A stretch of DNA of 64,000 nt from the NCBI RefSeq assembly GCF_000003855.2, contig NW_003101670.1, positions 830,841 through 894,840 on the forward strand, given 5' to 3'. Under the pieces are notes generated by a model, which saw only the letters and a list, made by a program, of their open reading frames with translations, was not told the origin of the DNA and did not search any database. How positions within the stretch are numbered: position 1 is the stretch's first letter; each line of letters begins with the position of its first letter. A program made the position numbers and the translations under genes. Of this stretch, positions 36,433-46,199 are shown one piece after another. Origin of the DNA: Blastomyces gilchristii SLH14081 (taxonomy: Eukaryota; Ascomycota; Eurotiomycetes; Onygenales; Ajellomycetaceae).

Positions 36433-36998
36433 ATATATAAAATCTCTCTTTTCTTCAGCTGCTTAGCACAGCACAGACAGGTGGCAGTGTCAGTTAGAAG
36501 CCACATCAGAGTCTCTTCACAGAGAGAAGACAAAGGAATCACAGAACTCTGCAGACTCAACTCAGCAGCATTCTGAGCAGAGCTCAGGCATGTCATAGAA
36601 GAGGAACTACAGATTGAGCTTCTTGAAGCCACTGTTTCTGAAATCAAGCTCTCCCCAGAGTTCTCTTCAAATGACTATATGAGGTCATACACCACTGTGT
36701 TGATTGAGAGGGGGGGTAGCATCACAACAGCAGCAGGGGGGGCAGGGGACAGACTGAACACAGACAAACCAGCTGGCAGAAGGGATGACACCTCACTGCA
36801 AGGCACGGCTACTATCACCGCGGCTGCAAGAGATGCAGGGGAAGGAGAAGATGTGGCAATGAGAGTGATGCTCCTGCAGCTCATTGACACCTCTACCTTC
36901 AACCTGGCTTTCTTGACAGTCACAGAGGCCACAGCCGCATCACAAAGACATTTACTCACTAGAAAATATCAGAATAAGTCTCTTATTGTCTCTTAAGA
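36433..36998 (+). pseudogene. Unrecognised open segment in C (possible extra ORF)
   Basis: One plus-strand frame is open from 36433 to 36996 except for a single TGA at 36574, about 187 codons. It includes CLAQHRQVAVSVRSH, then HVIEEELQIELLEATVSEI (an acidic, helix-prone stretch), an ATG at 36679 (MRSYTTVLIERGG), and a Gly/Ala/Thr-rich part (TTAAGGAGDR, TITAAARDAGEGED). The TGA fits a mutated Trp. Base composition is near balanced with runs of G and few CpG, unlike the rest of C. The opposite strand is also open in long stretches (36959-36675, 36647-36294), so strand is not certain. It may be a third retroelement ORF or captured host sequence. No family was recognised. Confidence 0.45.
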
Positions 36999-37397
36999 AT
37001 GATACTCTCATACACTCACTATTACAGATAAGAGAGAGAGAGAAAAATATGTCACAGAGAGAGAAAATCTTTTCAAAAAATTCTATCACTACTGTTAACT
37101 TTATCTCTAAAATACATCACTTTTACAGAGAATTTTATATATAGAATGAAATATAATAAGAGATCTGTAAGTCACTTATTAACTATATTTTCTACATTTT
37201 AAATTAATATATAAAGAACTCACTTATCATGTGTTTAATTTGAATGAAGATGAGAAAAGAAAGATCTACACAGTCAGTAGAATAACTCATCTATTTCTTT
37301 ATACAGTATATACACTGTTAATCAGTTGATAACTGTTGTTATATAACAAAGATAATTTCTAATTCAGTAATCTTAAGAGTATAGAGACTATACTCTT

Positions 37398-37408
37398 AAA
37401 GAGAAGAG
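37398..37408 (+). other. Polypurine tract of C
   Basis: AAAGAGAAGAG, three bases before the 3' LTR at 37412. All-purine, in the place expected for plus-strand priming, and it confirms the element's orientation. Confidence 0.6.
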
Positions 37409-37411
37409 TAT

Positions 37412-37944
37412 TATCACACTCTCAGCTGTGTCAAGGTCTTATTACAGTTTTATACAGCTTATTACTTTCATGTGAATGATTTCATTCTATTTAAATCAGT
37501 TTTCAATCACTTTATGACATCATTCAGATATATCATAGAAAGATTCAATTAATGAATATAAGAATCTCACTTTTATATAAGATCAGCAGATTACTTTTTC
37601 TTGACAGTGAGATACTGCTGAGATATTACTTCAGTTATTCTTACTCATGAAATAAGAGAAGATATTCACTCATTATCTATATAGAATAACTAGATACTGG
37701 CTTCTTATAAAAGAAGTCAGTGATATATTTTTTCTTCTACTGAAATATATACAAGAGTTACTGCATGTCTTATACAATCTTCTTAGTATACTAAGTATTA
37801 TATCTGTGATATTCTCATAATAACTCTGTAGTTTACAAGCTCACTATTTAAGCAAGATAGTCAAGCTCACTTATACAACTTCTCAAATAACTATCTCTAT
37901 GTGACATCACTGACTAGTCACCGCTTCGGTTCCGCCATGTTACA
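37412..37944 (+). repeat. 3' LTR of C
   Basis: 533 bp, starting TATCACACTCTCAG and ending CCGCCATGTTACA. Compared with the 5' LTR, the first 105 bp differ by about 33 transitions and one transversion (hand count), all C or G in the 5' copy to T or A here. At the far right the direction reverses: this copy keeps CACCGCTTCGGTTCCG. Confidence 0.92.
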
Positions 37945-38139
37945 TATATCTGAGATGTCAGAACTCTCAGATCTTTCACTGATATTCTCTTATAGGTTCT
38001 TATTACAGAGTCAGAGTGACAGGTGAGTAAGCTTCTATCTGAGAACTTAGTGTTCACTTAACTGTGTTTCTCTTTCTTATATGTTGTTACATGTTCAGAT
38101 ATCTCTTAATAAATAATTATTTCTATTGAGAAGATAATG

Positions 38140-38150
38140 AATGTTTTTCT
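38140..38150 (-). promoter_or_regulatory. B4 primer-binding site
   Basis: Minus strand AGAAAAACATT, two bases from the 5' LTR at 38153. Complementary to AATGTTTTTCT in the B4 3' LTR; its 5' LTR has the alternative AACATTTTTCT. Confidence 0.6.
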
Positions 38151-38152
38151 AG

Positions 38153-38462
38153 TGTAAGAGGTCTACATTGAATAGATCAGTATAATATTGATAGGTCTTA
38201 TATAACAAAGAGAAAAATGTTAAAGAAGGAAAAGAAAGAGTAAGTGTGAGAATCAGTGATCAAAGTGAATATTTATACACATATGTAGTGATGTACACAG
38301 TAGAGTTTCAGGGCAGAAGAATTTATACACATTCATAGTAGCCGAGGATCAGTGATTGAGAATGGCCAAGAATCGGAGTGTACGCGTTCAAGAATGAAGG
38401 GGTAGAAATCTGTGAAGTGTAACAGAATAGTCTATATGATTGATCAGGCGCAGCCCGCCACA
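38153..38462 (-). repeat. 5' LTR of B4
   Basis: 310 bp; outer right end AGGCGCAGCCCGCCACA, followed by TSD TCTCA. Inner left end TGTAAGAGGTCTACATTG against the preserved outer counterpart at 24980. Confidence 0.87.
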
Positions 38463-38467
38463 TCTCA

Positions 38468-39752
38468 GTTGAGAATAAGAATCTCATATTTAATTGATTT
38501 AGATCATACTTCTCTTTCAATCTGACTCTGAGACTATTGTATAATGCACAGTGCATTACAGTATGCTCAGAATTCTCATTTACATTGCAGAATGAGCATT
38601 CTATTGAATCAAATCTATCATCAAATCTTTGCATATAAGATTTGAAATAGCCATGTACTAGTTTCAGCTGTATTATAGATCAGAATATTTGTTTTTTACA
38701 TTTAATTGAACAAGATTTCCACTTGAGTTTTATTTCAAATCTTGAATAATGTATACTCTTCTTTTATTTCTACCAGCTTTCATTTCACTTATCTAAACAA
38801 GATTCTTTTATTTTTCTCTTTATAAAAGACTAGAACATAATTCTATGAATAGATCTACTTAATTCTGAACTCTTTTTTGCAGCTGAATCAGCCAATTCAT
38901 TGTCATGAATATTCATATGAGCAGAAACTCAGTTCAGATGAATTATCAGCTTTGATATTCTTCTCTTTTGAATTTTTAAAACAGAGTTTAAGATCAGTTC
39001 AAGATTCATTTGATCATTATAAATCTAACTATTTCTGAGTCTTTTTACAGCAGTTTAACTATCAGAGAATATTCATGTCTCTTTCAAACTATTTTCTCTT
39101 TTATAAGATTTTATTTTAATAAGTTTGAAAGCTTTCACTATTGTAAATAGTTCAGTATCAAAGACTTCAGATTCACAGTCTAAATTTCAGAAATCTAAGA
39201 TAAAATTAATATTATCTTCAGTATAAGCAATGTCTGTATCTAATCTATTCAAATTCTCATTTTTTAAGTCATCTGAATAAATCAGAATAGAGTCTTTTAT
39301 ATTGATTGTAGAAATTCTTTTCAAATGCTGTTTATATTCTTTCTCTTTAGATAGTTCACTTATTTGTAAGTCTATAAGAGATTCAAGCTTTTTTCTTCAG
39401 AGAGATAAACTTCTCATGATCAACTTTTTCAATATTTAAAGAAGAAAATTCATTTTTAATCAGTGAGTATAGTCTGTACAGTTGAGAAGGCATTTTCTTT
39501 GAAGAATTATTTTCATTTTAATCAAGAAATCTATTTCAATTCAGTTAATTTTCAGAGTTAATTGATCAAAATGAAGAAGAGACTCTTTCTCTGATTATAT
39601 GATTTAAGCTCATCTTTATAACTCTCAGAGTATAGTTCATACAGGCCTTTTCAAATCTAATAGCAGAAGAGGGAATTGAAGCTTCAATTTTTATTGCTTT
39701 AATAGAAGATGATTTAAATGCTCTCAGAATCCTTCTCAAAGCTCTGTTTTAC
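38468..39752 (-). pseudogene. LINE 1 ORF2 C-terminal part: RNase H and zinc knuckle (broken)
   Basis: Reverse complement of LINE 2 62358-63652, so it carries the same domains: end of the RT thumb, an RNase H (the D-S-K-N and FSDSQAA blocks have counterparts near 39300 and 39035) and the C-terminal CX2CX7HX4C cluster near 38530-38590 (CSFCNVNENSEHTVMHC). The run 38634-38323 appears open but crosses into the B4 LTR, so its last 60 codons are not LINE. Truncated upstream at 39752. Confidence 0.82.
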
Positions 39753-40300
39753 AGAGAATGAATAATGAATAATATTGAATATAATTTGATTCTTCTGTAT
39801 TTAAAATTTGATTAGTATATACTCTTTAATTTGAGGATTTCTAAGAGTGTTTTAATAGTTTTCATACAAGCTTGAACTTAGTGATGAGTTGAAGAAGAAG
39901 GGAAAAGAGAGAGAAAAGAAATGAGAATAACTTATCTTTATAATATCAAAACAGAGAATCACTGCAATTATTCTTTCTAGTAATAAAGATCTGTTTTCTG
40001 CATGTATTTCTGATATAGATTATATAATAACTACATATAAAGAATATCAATAGTGCATGTATTGAATAAAGATAATATTGCTATATAACACTGTAGCTGT
40101 TTCTGTATATCTCTGAAAGCTGTTAATAGTTTCTTTGAGTCTCTTTATATTTGATAAGTTAATAATATATTTCAATGCACTTCTTCTTTCATTATCATTA
40201 TTATCATTATCATCATTATTATTATTACTATCATCATCTTCACTATCATCATTATCAGTATTATCATTATTATATTATTACTAGCTGTCTTCTCTGCCTT
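39753..40300 (-). repeat. Repeat D copy 2, right part, with simple-sequence tract
   Basis: 39753-39943 matches the reverse complement of 5158-5335. Beyond 39943 there is no partner in the window because copy 1 is cut by family A. At about 40190-40285 lies an impure (ATC/ATT)n trinucleotide tract whose 69-codon open frame of His/Tyr is an artefact. No gene is seen in the rest. Confidence 0.55.
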
Positions 40301-40380
40301 CATCTCTTCTCAACACTTATTAAAATTAATCATGTCATTTCTCTTCAAATATTTTGCGGTTCTGTGAATCATCAAGACAT

Positions 40381-41156
40381 ATGAGTGCTGTCACAGATTG
40401 AAGAGAGAGAAGAATAAGATGTTTAAGTAAGAGAAGACAGATTATAAGATATATTATGATATCTTGAAGAGACTCTGTAAGAGAGTAGAATGATAATGAT
40501 TTTAAGTAATACTTCTAATAGATTTAGACTGAACTAAGTATAGAAATAATGCAGATGACACCGTCTGTGAGAGATTGAAAAAGAAGATAGTGAAGAGTCT
40601 TACACAGTAGTGATCAGATCAGAAGAAGTTCTGAGAATAATTTAAGATTAAGATAAAGAGAGAGAGAGAGAAGAAGAGTATTACTGTAAATAAGTAGTAG
40701 TAGAAGAAGATTGAGAGAGTATTGAAGCAGAAGATAAAGAAGTTAAAACTGATAACTTTTTTATTAAGAGATAATAATTTTTAATAACACTTCTGTTCTC
40801 TAATTGATTAGCAGGAGCTAACAGAGAAGAAAGAGATTGAGGCCTTGTTCAGGTCTTGAATACACTTCATGATTCAGAATATTAAGAAGACAGCTTTGCT
40901 CTCTGAGTATATTAATCTGCTTACTACTGAGATGAAATCTGAGACAGTAGATGAGAAAATGCAGGACTTTGAGATACAGATTAATCTAGCTAAGAGAAAG
41001 CAGTGAGAACTCTTCTCTGAGAAGATAGTGAAGAGAGATTTTAAGATGATTATTATCTCAGATGAGAAGAAGAAGAAGAAGAATAAGAATAAGAAGTGAA
41101 TTAAGAAGAATAATGAGAAGAATGAGAAAGAGAAGAAAGATAATAAGTAGAAAAAG
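40381..41156 (+). pseudogene. Purine-rich gene-like remnant, unrecognised
   Basis: The plus strand is markedly purine-rich and reads in long pieces if TGA/TAG are passed over. One frame near 40575-40770 has REREREEEYY, then EEDxESIEAEDKEVKTD. An intron-like segment follows, ending at CTAATTGATTAG (40798-40809), which has a branch-point-like CTAAT and an AG. Another frame then starts QELTEKKEIEALFRS, continues with KSETVDEKMQDFEIQINLAK, and ends in a Lys-rich tail (about 41060-41150). The stops again fit Trp or Gln. No domain was recognised; it could be a transposon gene or a mutated host gene. Confidence 0.35.
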
Positions 41157-43907
41157 TTTTTTTCTTTTTATATTAGTTAGTTATAAGTTCATAACTATTA
41201 GTTAATAATTGAAATTAATTTTGAGTTTTCAAAAATTATTGTACAAGTTGTAATCAATTATCAATGTCAGAAATAATATATATATATATATTTAACTATA
41301 ATGATTCACAAATCACTATAATATATATATATCAGTATTTTTTCAACATTGATATTTATAATATTAATATATTTTTAATAATTTTATCTCATAATGCAAT
41401 TTAGTAACACTCTCTTTCACAATATTAATATATTTCAAGAAATATGACAGAGATTAATCAAGATTATTTATTTACTTTTATACAGTGATGAATTGATGAT
41501 ATTCAACCTGAGTTAGTACTAAAATTATAACTAAGCTAAGAAAGAAGATTATTTTCTCTTATAATAATTCTTCTTATATATATCAGTGATCAGTTATTAT
41601 CTTTATTAAAAATAAATTATTATCTTTCTTAAATCTTTATTATATCTTCTGAATTCACTTCTTTCACTTCTTTCACTTCTATTGAAGATTTACAAACTCT
41701 TTAAGAAATCACTGTGAATTACAAAGTCTATATTATTTATAATTTAATATAGAATACTCTCTTTCAATTATGATAAATAATCACTTCATTCTTCACATCT
41801 GATTTCAGATCATGAAATTTATGAAAAACTTAACACAAATATTAAGATAAACTATGAAATACTTATTAAATGAATTGTATTACAGATTACTGAAGAGTTA
41901 TCTCTCTACTATCATTACTGTAACTTTATTCAGAAATATTCATCATGAACTGATTATAACTCTGATGAAATTTCTCAACATCTGAAGTTATCAGAATGCA
42001 GATGATAGAAGAAAAACAATCAGAAAATTACTACTGAGCTGATAAGTTACTCTATCAGATAATAATTTTTGATAGTACTAACTTTCTAATTTGAAGAAAA
42101 TCATGTGAAAATAATAATATATTAGTACTCTGATTTCATAACTCTCATCTGATAACTTCTGTGAATAATTACTTTATATATATATATCTCTGAATCTTTC
42201 TCTTCAATCAATTGAAAACTCCGAATTCTGAACACTGCTTCAAATGCTTAATTCAAATCTTCATATTTCATATTAATTATGTCTTCAGTTTAATCTTGAG
42301 ATACATTACAAAGTTAATATACAATATCTAGAATTAGAGTTGAAGAATCATCAAAGAGTGTCTCTCACAGTGAATGTATGAACTAGTACAAAAAATCTTG
42401 TATTTATAAGAGTTACATGTTATTACATTGATAAGAACTGAACTTATTAAGAGATATTAATTGAATTTGAATCATTGATCAGTAGTCATACTGAGAATTA
42501 TATAACAGAGATATTAATAACAGTGATTAAATACAACTATTAAAATATTAGTTTCAGTCTTCTTACAATTACAACTGATAATACTGTGAATAACTACACT
42601 ATGATGAAGAGCTTGAAGTAAAAATTGACTTTGCATTTCTGAAATGATAAACAAGGTCATATTCTCTGCATTGCTCATGTAGTTTAACTTATGATATAAA
42701 CACTGATAAATAATCTTGTCATCAAGACAATGAATAATGAGATGACTGATTCTTGAGATGAGAATGAGATAGAAGTGATTACTCAAGTAACTTTTATATT
42801 CACTTTATAAAAGATAATGTTTTTTGATAAGACTTTTTGATATTACTTTTTAATAATGCTTTTTAATAATACTACTGTTAATTTTGAATAGATTAATTAA
42901 TAATTTAAATATCACAGATTTAAAACATTTCTAATGTGATTTATATCTTCTCTAAATAATAACAATAATTTCATAATATTCAATAAATAAACAAGTCAGT
43001 CATATCACAGAATATGATACAGAATGTTAGAATATAGTGAAGTTTAATATATAAGATGACTGTTTAAGATCTTCAATTGTGTCAGATAATTAATCATTAA
43101 ATACAACACACTGATTGAAAAAAGATTCAGATATTGAAACTTTCTGATATGAAGTGAACTCAGTTGAAATATATGATTGATTTATTGTTTCAGTTTTATA
43201 AGATAATAAACACATTTATAATCACTTATACATCAATGCTGTAGTCAGTCTGATAAGTGTATAACAGTTTATTTACTCATCTTCAGAAGTAGTTGAATCA
43301 CTCAAAAAGAAATTCAGTCTGAGATGATGCTATAGTGCAGACTATTATTACTGTAAGAGATAAACTGATATATTACTACAGTAAAACTGAACAATCTTTT
43401 ACAGAGTACTATACTGTAGCAGCTTTACTAGATCTCTCTCATTGAGTTAATATCTACACTTCTCAAGATTAAACAGAGAAGAAATGAGACTGGTATATTA
43501 AATTAGTCTGAAACTACTATAATATTAACTATCAGAGATTTGAATAAGCAGATTTTTAAGATATGAAGACAGTGAAATACAATTCTCTAGTAAGTAACAA
43601 TCTTTGATAACACTTCATATTACATAGAACTACAATACTAACTTTGAAACAGAACTTATATATATTAATTGCAATCAAAAACCAGACAAAATCATATACT
43701 TGTAAAACTGAATTTAATCACTATCTTCAAGATGATCTGATGAATTTATACATTAAATCAATTCTAAAATTATGAAAAATTGTTAAGAGTATATATTCAA
43801 CTGTTGCACTGATGATATGCGATATTCTGACAATTTCATTAACAGAGATGAGAATGAAGTGAAAATTCAACTCAAGCTGACATATTTATCACTATCATCA
43901 GAGACAA
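41157..43907. other. AT-rich region without recognised feature
   Basis: About 2.75 kb of AT-rich DNA with short (TA)n runs (41277-41291, 41321-41328, 42176-42185). A 90-codon open frame on the minus strand (42786-42514) shows no recognisable motif. Composition resembles mutated transposon sequence, but no Gypsy, LINE or DDE motif could be read. It ends at 43908, where homology to family E begins abruptly. Confidence 0.5.
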
Positions 43908-46080
43908 ATATAAGAAGAAACAGAGTATAAGTCTTTATAAGATCTTCTGTTCAGATTGTCTGAACTGCAAGTGAAGAATGAATATACTCAGTATATTCAG
44001 AAACTGCTTATAACAGAGATTTACTCTGCAGAAATAAAGAATTAAAGAGACTTAAATAATCTCTTATAAAAAGAGAGCTGAATTTATATGTCTGTGAATG
44101 AGTTTCTATACATAGAACTTATTAAAAGGCATCATGACTCTTCTCTAGCAGGTCATTTTACAGATACTAGAACTCATGAGTTACTTATAAGAAAATACTT
44201 CTGACTGAAGATATGAGAACTTATGAAAAAGATAGTGAATTCTTATATTATTTATCAGAGTGTATAAGTAGTGCAGTTCAGATTATATAAAGAACTTACT
44301 TCTCTACTTATTTCACAGAAATCTTGAAAACAGCTAGAAATAAACATTCTTATAAGTCTCTCTAAAAGTAAGAACATATATAATATCTGCTTTGACAGTG
44401 TACTGATGATAGTGAATTACTTTATCAAGATAACACACTTTATACTCACTCATAAGAACTTAAAGTTAAAGAATTTAACTTATATCTTCATTCATGATAT
44501 GATTCAGTTACATGAATTATCTGTAAACATTATCTCAGATAGAGAATTAATCTTCATAAAAGAGATCTAGTCTGATCTAATAACTATACTAAAGATCTTA
44601 TAAGATCTAAGTATGACTTTTTATTAATAGACAGATAATTAAATAGAATATCTGATAAGTATATTAAAATAGTATCTATAGTACTTTATTAATTACAATC
44701 AGAATAACTAAGTGTATTGATTATCACTCACAGAGTTTATATACAATAACTCAAAGCATGTCAGTACAGATAAAACCCTCTTTAAGATACTTACTGAGAC
44801 TCACTTATAGATAATCTTGATAAATCTGTGAGAGTATACTATAGAGTGTGATGATGTCTGTGAACAGACTGAGAGAATTCAGAATATTTGAAAGAAAGTC
44901 TGTAAATTCTTGAGAAAGACTCAAGAGTATCAGAAGAGATACTATACCTTTAAGCATATAATAAAGAGTTTTAATAAAGATGATAGAGTCTGACTGAGTC
45001 TAGAAAATATTATCATACAGAGATCTAGTAAGAGACTGAATCTCTTATAGACAGAGTCTTATAAGATTATAAAGAAAGTTAGTTTACAGTTCTACAGATT
45101 GAAACTGTTATCTAAGTTACAGATATATAATATTTTTTATATCTCTTTACTCTGTGAATATAAGAAATTCTCAGAAGAGAACTCTGTGACTTATCACTCT
45201 ATTTATATAGTACTAGAGAGTGAAAGAGAATATCAGATCAAAGAAATTATTAATACAGAGAAGTGAGATTACAAGCTCTGCTTCAAGATTCAGTGATAAG
45301 AGTATTCTGATAAGATGAATGAGTTCACTTAAGAATTATCTGAGCAGATAAGACATCTGTGAAAGCTGAGATATAACTTTCATACTATAAATTCTAATAA
45401 GTCAGAATGATGCAGTCTTTGCTAACAATCTGATTATAATAAAGATATTAACACTATTATTTATAAATTCTAGTCTATAAGATAATGAGTTTCTACTGAA
45501 ATCAACAGTCTGCAATATATATAAAAGAAAGAAGAAATCATATTCTTATTAAAGTTAAAAAATAAGAAAATAGAAACAGGCTTGTAAACATAATTTAGAG
45601 ATTAATAAAGAAAAAATAAAGAAAACTTACATTTACATTCTTAATATCTATGAATGACACTTAATTCTCTCACAACTATTAATTTTCTTCTTCAAAGAAG
45701 TAGAAAGTATTATATCTGTGATATAGATAATTATTATATTTGATATAAAGATTATCAGAAATACAAAGACTTTATAAAAGTTAAACATCAGAATATACAC
45801 AGTTGTAGCAGAGTCTTGAAGACTGATTATCTGTATATATAATCAGATACTTCTTATAAAACTGTGTCTACTCTCTCAGTTGTACTAAAGTATTCAGTTT
45901 GAAAATAATTGAGACACAGAGAGAGAGCTTATCTACTCAGATTCACTCTTATTACAAATTCATAGCATTTACATTATCTTGATTACTCAGATTTTACAAG
46001 TACTCAGAGACTCATCTTTTATTAACTATGAGATTGCAGAAATGTGTCACAGTGTGAGAACTGTTGATAGAGAATCTAGA
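43908..46080 (+). mobile_element. Gypsy family E remnant E0 (integrase and chromodomain part)
   Basis: Homologous to E1 50957-53150 along its length, in the same orientation, and continued at 54584-54763 (E1 53160-53330) after the E1 insertion; the duplicated target is CATAT (46081-46085, 54579-54583). It begins abruptly at 43908, so E0 is truncated on the left or joined to unrelated sequence. It carries broken integrase and chromodomain sequence; no open frame. Confidence 0.8.
43970..45480 (+). pseudogene. E0 integrase and chromodomain (broken)
   Basis: Aligned by homology to E1: catalytic core near 44380-44680, including the block equivalent to QQTDDQ (near 44630), and a chromodomain relic near 45210-45380. 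Stops and frameshifts are frequent. Confidence 0.7.
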
Positions 46081-46199
46081 CATATTGTAAGAAATCCCGC
46101 TCCTCGCGGATTCTTTACCTCTATTTCTATCTCTCGCGTAATCAATAGGGTTAGCGGCCCTTGGCTACACACAACTATATAGACTGAAGTTCGCGAATA

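Larger units (their letters stand above)
30147..37944 (+). mobile_element. Gypsy family C chromovirus, full length, nested in B4
   Basis: A 7798-bp LTR retrotransposon on the plus strand with target duplication TATAT (30142-30146, 37945-37949). Two 533-bp LTRs (30147-30679, 37412-37944) align without a length change. Order: gag with degraded knuckle, pol with RT, RNase H, integrase and chromodomain, then about 1.85 kb of extra sequence before the 3' LTR, including a less mutated open segment (36433-36996). A polypurine tract (AAAGAGAAGAG, 37398-37408) precedes the 3' LTR. It is the last insertion in the D, LINE 1, B4, C series. Confidence 0.93.
24980..38462 (-). mobile_element. Gypsy family B copy B4 (host of C), inserted in LINE 1
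   Basis: A minus-strand chromovirus flanked by TCTCA at 24975-24979 and 38463-38467. LTRs are 24980-25296 and 38153-38462. Without element C (30147-37944 plus its 5-bp duplication) it is about 5.7 kb. Internal order is as in B1. A patch just inside the 3' LTR (25300-25420) is much less mutated than in other copies. The outer left end begins TGTAAGAGGCGTACGCCG. Confidence 0.92.
24487..39752 (-). mobile_element. Tad1-type LINE 1, split by B4 (and C)
   Basis: The LINE comprises 24487-24979 (3' part) and 38468-39752 (ORF2 part) on the minus strand. Joined across B4 they reproduce LINE 2 from about 62358 past 63990. It is flanked by the 14-bp direct repeat AGAGAATGAATAAT (24473-24486, 39753-39766), as expected for target-primed reverse transcription. 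The 5' end is truncated in the C-terminal half of ORF2, also typical. The 3' end abuts an (AAT)n run, a likely tail. Confidence 0.85.

Noticed and set aside
36294..36959. Minus-strand open frames of 117 and 94 codons in element C
   Set aside because: They overlap the plus-strand open segment; the plus frame is longer when its single TGA is passed and follows the element's transcription direction. Not fully excluded.
40175..40384. 69-codon open frame rich in His and Tyr
   Set aside because: It is the translation of an impure ATC/ATT trinucleotide tract.
42514..42786. 90-codon minus-strand open frame as a gene
   Set aside because: No motif, no start context, no neighbouring frame; in AT-rich mutated DNA such a length can occur by chance.
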